Of a DNA stretch of 43,333 bases, positions 15,311-23,985 are shown piece by piece. How positions within the stretch are numbered: position 1 is the first letter of the stretch; the number at the start of each line of letters is the position of its first letter. The notes under the pieces are model-generated. The model was not told the DNA's origin. It made no database searches and saw nothing but the letters and a program-made list of their open reading frames with translations. The stretch is taken from positions 1 to 43,333 of the IMG/VR virus record IMGVR_UViG_3300037493_006298, one strand, 5' to 3'. The position numbers were made by a program, and so were the translations under genes. Source of the DNA: a virus.

Positions 15311-16207
15311 TTGAAGCTTACAAGATGCAAAATTGCGGATTTGAAACCCCATCCCAAGAATTACAATACTCATAGCGAAGAACAGATTGAGGAACTTTGC
15401 AAGTCGCTGAAGAAGTTCAAGCAGTTCAAAAATGTAATTGTCTGCAAAGGTAAAATTCTTGCCGGGCATGGACTGATTGAAGCGGCTAAGCGTTTGGAGA
15501 TGAAAGAAATCGATGCTCAGGTTCTGGATAATCTTTCTGAGAAAGAACAGATGGAAATCATAATTGCCGATAACGTTCTCCCCACTCATGCGGTTCCTGA
15601 TTACAAGAAGTTGAACAGCCTTCTTTCCGAGATCGGAGACGATGAAACGCCCGGCGTGACGGAGGAATGGCTTAAAAGGATGAAGCCATACTTTGATCAA
15701 GAAAAGGATGAATTACCAAACAGTGATGCCGAACCGCAGATTGATAAGGCTGAAGAGTTACGCATAGAATGGGGCGTCGAGACTGGGCAGTTGTGGGAAC
15801 TGGGAGATCATCGGTTATTGTGCGGGGATTCCACGAAGCCGGAAAACGCTGAAAGGCTTTTGATGCGGGAAAGGTCATCCCTATTGTTCACAAGTCCACC
15901 ATATTTAGCCGCAAGGGACTATGGGGGGAATGATTTAGACTTGGGGGAAATCACTAGATTTATTGTGGTATTCAAAGGCTATACAGACTTACAAGCAATA
16001 AACTTAGGCATTATTCGCAAAGACAACGAGGTGGTTTTATACTGGAATGCTTATATTGAAAAGGCGGTGGCGTGTGGGTTGAATTTGCTTTCTTGGAATA
16101 TTTGGGATAGACAGCAGCCATGGTCAATGGCACAAAATACGGCAATGTTTCCGATTGAGCACGAATGGATATTCATCTTCGGGTTGAAAATAAAACCCCC
16201 GGAATGA
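15311..16207 (+). CDS. ParB-domain DNA methyltransferase, N-terminal part (frameshifted)
   Basis: A 298-residue product. Residues 1-75 form a ParB-like N-terminal domain (KPHPKNYNTHSEEQIEELC, AGHGLIEAAKRL). From about 155 it is an amino-methyltransferase: GDHRLLCGDS, then the catalytic TSPPY at 194-198. The SAM-binding motif is absent here but present in the next frame (16165-16554), so a one-base loss has split the gene. Adding one A to the run near 16188 restores a continuous protein, joining FGLK to NKTPGMRM. Such enzymes methylate adenine N6 or cytosine N4, often to protect phage DNA. The start has AAAGGAG about nine bases upstream, and the codon at 15311 is TTG or the frame begins nearby. 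Confidence 0.8.
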   Translation: MKLTRCKIADLKPHPKNYNTHSEEQIEELCKSLKKFKQFKNVIVCKGKILAGHGLIEAAKRLEMKEIDAQVLDNLSEKEQMEIIIADNVLPTHAVPDYKKLNSLLSEIGDDETPGVTEEWLKRMKPYFDQEKDELPNSDAEPQIDKAEELRIEWGVETGQLWELGDHRLLCGDSTKPENAERLLMRERSSLLFTSPPYLAARDYGGNDLDLGEITRFIVVFKGYTDLQAINLGIIRKDNEVVLYWNAYIEKAVACGLNLLSWNIWDRQQPWSMAQNTAMFPIEHEWIFIFGLKIKPPE

Positions 16208-16554
16208 GAATGAGTATAACAAATAGACAAAAAGACGGAACCCTTAAAAAGGTATCCCCCAAAGAGGTCAGAACGCATAGACCACTCGGAACTATTTTTA
16301 GATCCATGCCGTATATCGGAACAGATATTGGACATCCCGCTATGTTTCCTATAGTTCTTCCGGAAGCTTATATTAATGCATGTACAAAACAAGGCGACAT
16401 TATAATCGATCCTTTCCTCGGCTCCGGCACAACTCTTATCGCCTGCGAAAACCTAAACCGCAAATGTCGAGCCGTTGAAATCTTCCCGGCGTATTGCGCC
16501 GTGTCAATCCAGCGATGGGTTGACGTGACGGGAGGAACTCCGAAGCTGCTATGA
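16165..16554 (+). CDS. ParB-domain DNA methyltransferase, C-terminal part
   Basis: This frame continues the methyltransferase above in the -1 phase. It contains the SAM-binding motif DPFLGSGTT and the following acidic end of the fold (KCRAVEIFPAYCAVSIQRW), which always accompany TSPPY enzymes of this group. Real homology begins about residue 9, so the ATG at 16165 is probably not used on its own. The end overlaps the small terminase gene by ATGA. Confidence 0.75.
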   Translation: MDIHLRVENKTPGMRMSITNRQKDGTLKKVSPKEVRTHRPLGTIFRSMPYIGTDIGHPAMFPIVLPEAYINACTKQGDIIIDPFLGSGTTLIACENLNRKCRAVEIFPAYCAVSIQRWVDVTGGTPKLL

Positions 16555-17069
16555 AAAAAGTATCTGAAGAGTTAAAAAACGAAACTCTGAAATTAGTCAA
16601 GGCGGCAGTGAAAGGAGATGCGCCTTGGTTTGATGAAATCGTAAAGCAATCTGGATATATCAATCCGCAAAAGGTTAAGGGAGAAACTCTTGCGGAGTTG
16701 TTCGGGATTTCCCCCATGGCGGTTTCTCAGTGGTACAAGCGCGACAAGTTGTCCAGGAATCCAGATAAAACCTATGATCTAAAGAGCGTTCTTCAATGGA
16801 GAGAAGAGAAACACAAAAACAATCTTCCTTCCAACTCTGATATTCATGAAGCGGAACGGCAGTTGAAATGGGAGAAGGCGAAGCTTGCCCGGATGGAGCG
16901 AGAGAAACGAGAGGGGAATCTTGTCAATATCGATGAAGTCAGGGGGATGCTTTCGGAGTTTGCTATGCGACTTAGGAAAGCCATTGACGGGGTTGCGAAA
17001 TCTCATGGCGTAAAAATACAGGGTGCTATAATAAATGCAATCGGGGAAATCGAAAAGAAAATTAAATAA
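16551..17069 (+). CDS. Terminase small subunit (Nu1-like)
   Basis: A 172-residue protein. Residues about 45-85 form a winged-helix DNA-recognition domain (TLAELFGISPMAVSQWYKRD). A long charged helix (about 95-130, rich in Arg, Lys and Glu) and a C-terminal oligomerisation segment follow. This matches lambda gpNu1-type small terminases, which bind the packaging site and hand DNA to the large subunit. It sits directly upstream of that subunit, overlapping it by 35 bases. Confidence 0.8.
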   Translation: MKKVSEELKNETLKLVKAAVKGDAPWFDEIVKQSGYINPQKVKGETLAELFGISPMAVSQWYKRDKLSRNPDKTYDLKSVLQWREEKHKNNLPSNSDIHEAERQLKWEKAKLARMEREKREGNLVNIDEVRGMLSEFAMRLRKAIDGVAKSHGVKIQGAIINAIGEIEKKIK

Positions 17070-19044
17070 TTTAAAAACTCTTCTCCGGTGGTTCTGTGAT
17101 CGATGCAAGCCTCGGGCGATTCGATCAATGGCGGAATTTGCGGAGCAAGAAATCATTATTCCATCCGGAGAGTTTGAAGATCAACCATACAGAATTTCTT
17201 ATCAACCGTTTATCAGGCATTGGTTTGACGCCATAGATTCTGGTAAATTCTCCCGACATGTTGCCTGCGGTTGTGTGCAGTCAGGGAAATCAACGTCCTG
17301 CCATATTATCCCCACTATCTATCATTTGTTCGAGTTTGATGAAAATGTTCTGGATGGACTTCCAACAATCGAAATGGGGAAAGAAAAATGGACATTAGAT
17401 TTTGAACCCATCCTGCAAAGAACCAGGTATTGGAATCAGATTCCTCAAAAGGGAGCGGGAAGTCGAGCCGGAAATTTCAAATCTATTAAATTTAAAAACG
17501 GGCAATATTTCAAATTTTTAGGCGCCGGAGGCAGAGACAAACAGCGGGCGCATATCCGCTCCCGGGTGCTTTGTTTGACCGAGGTTGACGATTACGATAA
17601 AAGCGGAGAGATGTCAAGCGAGACTGACAAAGTCTCTCAGATGGAAGGGAGACTATTGCATTACAAGACTCTACAACGCAGGGAATACATGGAATGCAAC
17701 ATTACAACCAAAACAGGGAGGATATATCGGGAGTTGATTGGCGGGACCAACACCCGGATCGGGTGTCCGTGTCCGTATTGCCAAACCCTGGTAACTCCCG
17801 AGCGGGAACATCTCCAGGGGTGGCAGGAAGCCAAGTCTGAGAGGGAAGCCCTGGAGAAATCTTTTTTCTGTTGTTCGGCATGTGGACACGGATTGACCAA
17901 TGAAGACCGGGAAAAAATGAATCGAACTAGTAAACCGATTCATCAAAATAACCCTGAAGAGACAATCACATTTTCCTTTCGCTGGAATGCTTTTAACAAT
18001 TTGTTTTGGCTTCCGGGCGATATAGGGATAAAAGAGTGGAAGTGCAAACGAGAAGAAAACGATGCAAAAAAGGAATTGATGGAAAAAGAACTCTGTCAAT
18101 ACTATTGGACAATCCCTTACGAGCCTCCATCAATTGACACAATTAACCTTAATTACAAAGCGATAAACGCCAGGAGAAATATTAACCCCAGAGGTGAAGT
18201 TCCCGCTTGGGCTGAATGGGTAGTCGCTGGGTGTGATACAAGAAAACGTTTAGCGCATTATGTAATAATTGCTTTTTCAAAATCAGATAAAAGGAAAACT
18301 GTAATCGACTACGGTAAATTCGAGGTTGCCGGGGATTATATGGAAGTTGACGAAGCAACCCTAATAGCGTTGAGGGATTTTCGAGACAGGTTAGAAACGG
18401 GGTATCCTCGGCAAGGATCAGGAGAAAGGATCGTTCCTCAACAGGTATGGATTGATTCTGGATACACAGAAGCCCGGTTAGGGGTTTATGAGTTTTGCAA
18501 AGAGAGCGGATTTGACAGATATAAGCCGTCAAAAGGATTTGGTTCCAGATTCTCAGGGAAATATTATTCACCTAAAGAAAAAAATCAGAACCTGATTTCT
18601 TCTGGAACCATGTATCATATTGAGTGGATTCCTGAAGATGGGATTTACCTGGTTGAAATTGACTCCGATTTCTGGAAAACAAAAGTCCATCAAGCGTTGG
18701 CTGTACCAATGGACGGATATAATTCGACTCTGACGTTGTTTGATTCCCTTGACAGATTCGAACATGTAACAATTTCAAAGCATTATGTTTCTGAAAAAAA
18801 GGTCTCAGAATTTATTTTAGATAAGGGGCAGGTTGAAAGGTGGATTTGCACAAGCAAGGAAAATCATTTTTTCGATTGTACTTATCAAGCGTTCGCCGCA
18901 GGTGATTATTGCGGGGCAAATTTTTTACCGATTGCTTTGCTCCAACAGTCGCCTGAACCCAGAATTCAAAAAGATTATGAGCAAGATAATTCTTCTGGAA
19001 TGTTGACTCCCGATGGAAGATCGTTTTCAATTTTAGATAGATAA
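17035..19044 (+). CDS. Terminase large subunit (lambda gpA family)
   Basis: A 669-residue packaging motor with an ATPase domain: Walker A-like CVQSGKST at 80-87 and Walker B LTEVDD at 181-186. A Cys cluster typical of the gpA group (CPCPYC at 244-249, CCSACG at 279-284) follows. The C-terminal nuclease part includes VAGCDTRK (about 398-405) and VWIDSGYTEARLG. It translocates DNA into the prohead and cuts concatemers. The gpA type suggests cos-style ends. An alternative start is the ATG at 17128, but the annotated frame is open from 17035. Confidence 0.9.
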   Translation: MQSGKSKRKLNNLKTLLRWFCDRCKPRAIRSMAEFAEQEIIIPSGEFEDQPYRISYQPFIRHWFDAIDSGKFSRHVACGCVQSGKSTSCHIIPTIYHLFEFDENVLDGLPTIEMGKEKWTLDFEPILQRTRYWNQIPQKGAGSRAGNFKSIKFKNGQYFKFLGAGGRDKQRAHIRSRVLCLTEVDDYDKSGEMSSETDKVSQMEGRLLHYKTLQRREYMECNITTKTGRIYRELIGGTNTRIGCPCPYCQTLVTPEREHLQGWQEAKSEREALEKSFFCCSACGHGLTNEDREKMNRTSKPIHQNNPEETITFSFRWNAFNNLFWLPGDIGIKEWKCKREENDAKKELMEKELCQYYWTIPYEPPSIDTINLNYKAINARRNINPRGEVPAWAEWVVAGCDTRKRLAHYVIIAFSKSDKRKTVIDYGKFEVAGDYMEVDEATLIALRDFRDRLETGYPRQGSGERIVPQQVWIDSGYTEARLGVYEFCKESGFDRYKPSKGFGSRFSGKYYSPKEKNQNLISSGTMYHIEWIPEDGIYLVEIDSDFWKTKVHQALAVPMDGYNSTLTLFDSLDRFEHVTISKHYVSEKKVSEFILDKGQVERWICTSKENHFFDCTYQAFAAGDYCGANFLPIALLQQSPEPRIQKDYEQDNSSGMLTPDGRSFSILDR

Positions 19045-19059
19045 TAAAGGAGGTTCGTT

Positions 19060-19284
19060 ATGGCTGTAGTAGTAAAAAAAGTGGAAGTCCCTATGATGGA
19101 TTTATCTCCGGATGAAGTGCTTATCAGGAATGTGGAGATTACCCGGTTGAGTATTGATCAGGCGAAAACGTTGAAAAGAGTGTTTAATGCTCTTCGTAAA
19201 AATGATGTGTCTCTTCGTTGTGGCGAGAAAATAACCACCCATAACAGGGTTTTCCGTTGGTTTCTGGAACAGCTGGATTCCTGA
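19060..19284 (+). CDS. Small hypothetical protein after terminase
   Basis: A 74-residue protein with AAAGGAGG before the ATG. The region LSIDQAKTLKRVFNALRKND with a conserved-looking HNRVFRWFLEQL end recalls small helical phage proteins placed after terminases. It does not match gpW clearly. A strong hairpin lies downstream. Confidence 0.6.
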   Translation: MAVVVKKVEVPMMDLSPDEVLIRNVEITRLSIDQAKTLKRVFNALRKNDVSLRCGEKITTHNRVFRWFLEQLDS

Positions 19285-19381
19285 GACTCAGGAAGTTTTT
19301 TGCATAGAACGCAAAATATTATTGATTTCTAAATTCTGGGGTTTGCTATTACGTTAATTCGTAAAGCTTGCCTCCCGATAT

Positions 19382-19443
19382 CCTCCCCGGTCGAAGGAAT
19401 CGTGAAGACCGGCACGATTCCCCAAACCGGGGAGGGATTTTTT
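19382..19443 (+). terminator. Long two-tier hairpin with T-run
   Basis: An outer stem CCTCCCCGGT (19382-19391) with ACCGGGGAGG (19426-19435) encloses an inner stem GGAATCGTG (19396-19404) with CACGATTCC (19413-19421). GATTTTTT follows. This is a strong intrinsic terminator in form, placed only 11 bases before the next gene. The stretch 19285-19381 holds no other feature that I can identify. Confidence 0.65.
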
Positions 19444-19454
19444 AAGGGTTTTTT

Positions 19455-19748
19455 ATGGCGACGAATTTAGAAACCGCAATTACCGAGTACCTTGAAAATG
19501 CTGATTACTCAACCGATGAGTCAACCACGAAGGCGAAGACGTTTATTGTTGCCTGCCGAAAACTGCTTATTCTTTTACCCAGGGAGGTTTCTCACAGCAA
19601 CAATGCAGGAGTCGAGTCAACCGGAATGGATCCCGTGAGAATCGAAAATCAATTGAAAGAAGCAGAATCATTTCTGGCTTCGGCTTCTGAAATTGATACC
19701 GGGGGATATGGTGAAACACTTTGTGACTTAAGGAATTTTAGGACTTAA
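19455..19748 (+). CDS. Head-tail joining-position protein
   Basis: A 97-residue, helix-rich protein between terminase and portal, where lambda has gpW. ITEYLENADY and the RIENQLKEAESFLASA helix suit a small connector protein, but I see no firm gpW match. It overlaps the portal gene by one base (TAATG). The start lies just downstream of the long hairpin, whose own G-rich arm may act as its ribosome site. Confidence 0.55.
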   Translation: MATNLETAITEYLENADYSTDESTTKAKTFIVACRKLLILLPREVSHSNNAGVESTGMDPVRIENQLKEAESFLASASEIDTGGYGETLCDLRNFRT

Positions 19749-21301
19749 TGTATCCGGATAACTCCATAAAATCTGTCATGCAATCCTTCCAAGACCTACG
19801 AGCTGCCTATGCTGCTGCAATCCCTTCACGTTTCCGGCGAAATAGAAACCTTCCCTATGTTGGTCAAAATGCTGATACTCACTACAGCGAACGAGATTAT
19901 TGCTACATGATGGAATACGCCCGGGCTTTAGATCGGGATGACCCCGTAATTTCTCAAATGGTTAAACGGGTTGTCGATAATACAATTGAGGATGGATTCC
20001 AAATTGACCCCAGAACCGGAGATATTGAAATTGATAAAATGCTTTCTCAAATGTGGAAGGATTGGAAAAATGATCCTTCTCAATGTGATGATGCTGGGGA
20101 GGAAAATTTCGATTCTTTGACAGCAAAGGCTTTCAGACATCAAATCGTTGACGGTGATATTATCGGACTCCCCATGTCGGAAGGATCTCTGCAAGTAGTT
20201 GAAGGGCATCGTTTAAGAACGCCCACAGGAACAAAGAGAAATGTAATTCACGGGGTCCTGATGGATGATCGTAGAAAAAGACAAGAGTACTGGATTACAA
20301 AAAGTGAAGTTTCTCTTTGGGCGACAGTTGGACTTGTGAAAGACATTCAACCCTATAAAGTTCGGGATAATGAAGGAAACAGAATTTTATTCCATTTGTA
20401 TAATCCTGACAGGGTTTCCCAAACCAGGGGGATTTCCGCTTTTCATGCGATATTCGATATTGCTGGAATGTTTGACGATCTGACTTTTTCAACATTGGTC
20501 AAGGCGAACGTCTCTTCAGCATTTATTACATTTCGGGAACGAGAAGCAAATTTTTTGAACAAGTCGTTCAATAAATCACGAATTTCAACTTACACGGAAG
20601 ATGTTCCGTATCCATACGGCGGGACAAGAACCATAAAAAATATTCAGCCGGGGACGGAAATAATCGGAGCTCCAGGCGAGACGTTGAAGGGTTATTCCCC
20701 GAACATTCCTAACCCGGAGTATTTCCCTCATTGTAGATTGCTCTTAACAATCATCGGAATCAATCTGGGGCTTCCCCTTGTCATTGCTATCATGGACGCA
20801 TCCGAAACGAATTTTTCAGGTTATCGGGGTGCGCTTGATCAGGCAAAGCAGGGATGGAAATCTAATCAAAGATGCGTAATTTCCAAATGGGTGAAACCGG
20901 TTTATATCTGGCAGGTTTCCCGTTTTATTTCAAAGGATCCTGCGCTATATAATGCCTCGAGAAAATCAGGTATCAATATTTACAATCATGCGATTACGCC
21001 CCCCCGCTGGGGATATATCGAACCAATGAAAGACGCTCAGGCGGATGTTGTGAAAAAATATAACAACTTGGAATCCCCCAGCAGGATTGCAGCGGAGCGC
21101 GGGATTGATTTTTCTGATATGATTGAAGAGACGATCAGAGATAATTCGTTTATAATTAGAAAAGCGATTGAAGCGAAAAAGGGAATTGAAGTCGAGTTCC
21201 CCGGGGAAATTGTTTCTTGGCGTGAAATTGCTACAGGGAAATTCAAGCAAGAAGGAAATACAAATGGATCCTCAAATGGAAATACAGATTCCGAAAAATA
21301 A
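19748..21301 (+). CDS. Portal protein (lambda gpB family)
   Basis: A 517-residue protein of the lambda-type portal family. It has the typical RALDRDDPVISQMVKRVVDN helix region (residues about 58-77), then the DGDIIGLPM stretch (about 137-145) and the C-terminal TNFSGYRGALDQAKQGWKS segment (about 355-373). Twelve copies form the DNA channel at the capsid vertex. It is TAATG-coupled to the preceding gene. Its last 38 bases overlap the protease gene. Confidence 0.9.
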   Translation: MYPDNSIKSVMQSFQDLRAAYAAAIPSRFRRNRNLPYVGQNADTHYSERDYCYMMEYARALDRDDPVISQMVKRVVDNTIEDGFQIDPRTGDIEIDKMLSQMWKDWKNDPSQCDDAGEENFDSLTAKAFRHQIVDGDIIGLPMSEGSLQVVEGHRLRTPTGTKRNVIHGVLMDDRRKRQEYWITKSEVSLWATVGLVKDIQPYKVRDNEGNRILFHLYNPDRVSQTRGISAFHAIFDIAGMFDDLTFSTLVKANVSSAFITFREREANFLNKSFNKSRISTYTEDVPYPYGGTRTIKNIQPGTEIIGAPGETLKGYSPNIPNPEYFPHCRLLLTIIGINLGLPLVIAIMDASETNFSGYRGALDQAKQGWKSNQRCVISKWVKPVYIWQVSRFISKDPALYNASRKSGINIYNHAITPPRWGYIEPMKDAQADVVKKYNNLESPSRIAAERGIDFSDMIEETIRDNSFIIRKAIEAKKGIEVEFPGEIVSWREIATGKFKQEGNTNGSSNGNTDSEK

Positions 21302-22574
21302 TATTCCCAGGATCAATGATTATTTTGGTGTGTGGTCTATTCATTCTCAAATATTTTCTTCAATGTTTCTTTCCCTGAAAGATATGGATTTGGTTTCTCA
21401 CATTCAGAATCCTGTGGCATTTTCAGCGATGGAAGACGATCTTTCATTTGTTTGGGAAACTCCCAACGAAAACAAGTTGGGAATCATAAACATATCAGGA
21501 TTGATGATGAAATATTTTTCCTCTCTCTCTGATTCCACTTCAACGGTTTTGGTTCGTCAAAGAATCCGTGCGTTTGCAAAAGATGATGAAATTTCAGCAA
21601 TCATTTTGAATATTGATTCTCCAGGGGGAACGGTTTCCGGAACCCAGGAACTCGCAGACGAAATCAAACGGGCAAGAGAAAAGAAACCCGTTTACGCCTA
21701 TATAGATGATATGGGGGCGTCTGCGGCTTATTGGATAGCGTCTCAGGCTCAAGAAATTTTTGCAAACAAAACCGCTTTAGTCGGATCCATCGGGGTGTTT
21801 TCCGTTCTGACAGACTCGTCAGTGGCAGCGGCTCAAGACGGGATTAAAGTCCATTTGATTACAACTGGGGAATTTAAGGGGGCGGGTTCTCCTGGGGTCC
21901 CAATAACCGAAAATCAAATTTCGGATTATCAAGGCATAGTCAACGATATGCAAAAGTATTTTCTCGAAGCTGTTTCAACAGGTCGCCCCGGGCTTGCGGT
22001 GGATCAGGTTTCAGACGGACGGGTTTTTTTAGCTGAGGCGGCTCTGGCTTTAAAATTGATAGATGGGATTTCATCTTTTTCTGAATTTATAAAATATGTG
22101 GAAAATATTTCCATATCAAATAAACCTGTTGGAAAGGGGGTTGCAAAAGTTATGGCTGAAAAAGCTACCATTGAACAGATTGAGGCTGCTTGTTCGGGGG
22201 CGTCTCCTGATTTTATCCTGAAGCAATTCAAATCCGGAGCAACCATCGAAGCCGCTCAATCTGCGTACATTGAGGAATTGAGAGCGATTTCCCAAACGCA
22301 AGAAAAAGTCATCAAACAGAAGGACGACGAACTTTCCAAAAAGAAAGTTACGGGTGTGGTTCCTGTCAATCTCTCCGGGAAAGTTGCCGGGGAAGAAGAT
22401 TCTTCTTTCGGCGATCCGATTGATGCCTACAATCAGAAACACGAGGAGCTTGTCAAAGCGGGGAAATCTGCTTCTCAAGCCCACAAGATTCTTATCAAGC
22501 GGGATCCCGAGCTTTACAAAGCGTACATCGATGCGTACAATCGAAAGTACAATCCTCGATGGAAAGAAGATTAA
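21264..22574 (+). CDS. S49-family head maturation protease (lambda gpC-like)
   Basis: A 436-residue protein from the ATG at 21264, chosen for the AAGGAA site upstream and for family fit. Residues about 70-270 form a ClpP/SppA-like domain: DSPGGTVSG at 118-126 and the nucleophile Ser153 in MGASAAYW. The C-terminal part (about 297-436) is a charged helical scaffold-like tail with a KVIKQKDDELSKKK coiled-coil segment. As in lambda gpC, the protein probably trims the portal and scaffold in the prohead. Confidence 0.85.
   Translation: MDPQMEIQIPKNNIPRINDYFGVWSIHSQIFSSMFLSLKDMDLVSHIQNPVAFSAMEDDLSFVWETPNENKLGIINISGLMMKYFSSLSDSTSTVLVRQRIRAFAKDDEISAIILNIDSPGGTVSGTQELADEIKRAREKKPVYAYIDDMGASAAYWIASQAQEIFANKTALVGSIGVFSVLTDSSVAAAQDGIKVHLITTGEFKGAGSPGVPITENQISDYQGIVNDMQKYFLEAVSTGRPGLAVDQVSDGRVFLAEAALALKLIDGISSFSEFIKYVENISISNKPVGKGVAKVMAEKATIEQIEAACSGASPDFILKQFKSGATIEAAQSAYIEELRAISQTQEKVIKQKDDELSKKKVTGVVPVNLSGKVAGEEDSSFGDPIDAYNQKHEELVKAGKSASQAHKILIKRDPELYKAYIDAYNRKYNPRWKED
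22152..22574 (+). CDS. Nested scaffold protein (lambda Nu3-like), in-frame start
   Basis: An in-frame ATG at 22152 starts a 140-residue product identical to the protease C-terminus. GGAAAGGGGG lies 11 bases upstream, a strong site in the middle of a gene. In lambda, the Nu3 scaffold is made in this way inside gpC. The region's helical, charged composition suits a scaffold. Independent translation is an inference. Confidence 0.55.
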   Translation: MAEKATIEQIEAACSGASPDFILKQFKSGATIEAAQSAYIEELRAISQTQEKVIKQKDDELSKKKVTGVVPVNLSGKVAGEEDSSFGDPIDAYNQKHEELVKAGKSASQAHKILIKRDPELYKAYIDAYNRKYNPRWKED

Positions 22575-22597
22575 TCCCAGATGAAAGGAGAAAATAA

Positions 22598-22951
22598 ATG
22601 ACGTGCCAAACGAATGAACGAACGAGATCCTTTCTCAATGGACTCACTGCCATTGATGAAGGACTTCGTGTTGTAAAAACAGCTGGAGTCCTTGCGCTTG
22701 CGGGCTTAGCCGATAAGGAAATCGGTACGGCTGTTCAGCGGATTGAAGCCAGCGTGTATGGAACTGTTCTTTTCCGCAACACTTCCGGAACCAGGTTGAT
22801 GATCGCATCCGGTTCAATCACGGATCAGGCTGTGGTTTATTCCGGCGCTGATGGAAAAGTTTCTGCTTCGCAAGGCGAAGGGGCTCACGAAATCGGGCAA
22901 GCAATGGAAGCGGCTTCAGACGGCGATTTGTTTGAAGTGATGATGAATTAA
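22598..22951 (+). CDS. Head decoration protein (DUF2190-like)
   Basis: A 117-residue protein with the beta-rich pattern of capsid cement proteins (GLTAIDEGLRVVKTAGVL, then IEASVYGTVLFRNTSG, and AHEIGQAMEAASDGDLFEV at the end). Cement proteins of the DUF2190/gpD kind stabilise the mature head. It lies directly between protease-scaffold and major capsid genes, as in lambda. The Shine-Dalgarno is AAAGGAG. Confidence 0.75.
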   Translation: MTCQTNERTRSFLNGLTAIDEGLRVVKTAGVLALAGLADKEIGTAVQRIEASVYGTVLFRNTSGTRLMIASGSITDQAVVYSGADGKVSASQGEGAHEIGQAMEAASDGDLFEVMMN

Positions 22952-23005
22952 AACACGAATCGGGAAAAGGCAAAAATCCGGTGATAAACTTAAGGAGTAA
23001 AAAAT

Positions 23006-23974
23006 ATGTACCCTATTACGACTCTAAAAACCTATAGACCGGAAATTGGCGGATCAATGTCTGAGATTGATCTTGCTCTTTCCCGAACTGGTTTTGTGGG
23101 TTTAAAAATTGCACGCCCCCGCCCTATGGGGAAAAAAAGCGGCACTCTTGGGATAATCCCGATTGAATCCAGGTTGATGAATCCCGACACGAAGCGGAAC
23201 GATCGGGGAGAATATAACCGTGTGACCTGGAGCTTTGAAGACGGTTCTTTCGATTGCCAGGAGGATGGCATCGAGGTTCCCGTTGATCGTTCTGCCGCGG
23301 CTGCGTTTGTTGATTTCTTTGACGCCCTTTTGGAATCGTCCGAAGTCTCTAGGGACATTGTCCTGCGGAAGTTGGAAATCACAATCGCCACGAAGCTCAT
23401 GGATATTGCGCAAATCGCCAACGCCAACGCAGGTGTGAAATGGACTGATACCACAGGATCAAATCCAATTTCGGATATTAACACCGGGAAAAAAGCAATC
23501 AGGAATCAGCGTGGTGTAGTCCCTAACTGTATGTGCGTTCCTTATGAGAATTTTCTGCTTCTCCAGGAAAATTCAAAAGTTTTGGATCGCATTCACAGTT
23601 ATGGCGCGGGTCAGTCCATCAAATCAGCGGATATTTCTGCGGACGTTCTCGCGCGGGTTTTCGATGTGGATTACTTCTATATCGCGGATGGGATGTACAA
23701 TACAAAGTCCAGAAACAAAACCGCCGTCCTGGCTGACATTTGGGACAAGACGAAAGTTCTTCTTTGCCGCATTCCTCCCGAAGGCGATGAACGAGCAACA
23801 ACACCCTGCCTCGCTCGAACGCTTCACTGGGATGAAGCCGGTGGAGACATCGGAGGGCAGGTTGAAGTTTATCAATCCCCGCAGACAAATGGCGAGGTGA
23901 CTCGGTCCATTATGTTCACTGATGTGAAATATATGGATTTATCCCTGGGATATATCATCAAAGAAGTCGTTTAA
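23006..23974 (+). CDS. Major capsid protein (lambda gpE-like)
   Basis: A 322-residue protein of the lambda gpE type. N-terminal GGSMSEIDLALSRTGFVGLK, RDRGEYNRVTW-like region, GIEVPVDRSAAAAFVDFFDA helix (about 90-110), and a C-terminal MFTDVKYMDLSLGYIIKEVV end. It forms the T-number shell with the HK97 fold. It has a TTAAGGAG Shine-Dalgarno, and its position after the decoration gene matches lambda-like order. Confidence 0.85.
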   Translation: MYPITTLKTYRPEIGGSMSEIDLALSRTGFVGLKIARPRPMGKKSGTLGIIPIESRLMNPDTKRNDRGEYNRVTWSFEDGSFDCQEDGIEVPVDRSAAAAFVDFFDALLESSEVSRDIVLRKLEITIATKLMDIAQIANANAGVKWTDTTGSNPISDINTGKKAIRNQRGVVPNCMCVPYENFLLLQENSKVLDRIHSYGAGQSIKSADISADVLARVFDVDYFYIADGMYNTKSRNKTAVLADIWDKTKVLLCRIPPEGDERATTPCLARTLHWDEAGGDIGGQVEVYQSPQTNGEVTRSIMFTDVKYMDLSLGYIIKEVV

Positions 23975-23985
23975 GGAGACAAATT

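Noticed and set aside
16551-17069. Small terminase gene as an early regulator
   Set aside because: The helix-turn-helix alone could suggest this, but the position just before the large terminase and the charged helix pattern favour a Nu1-like subunit.
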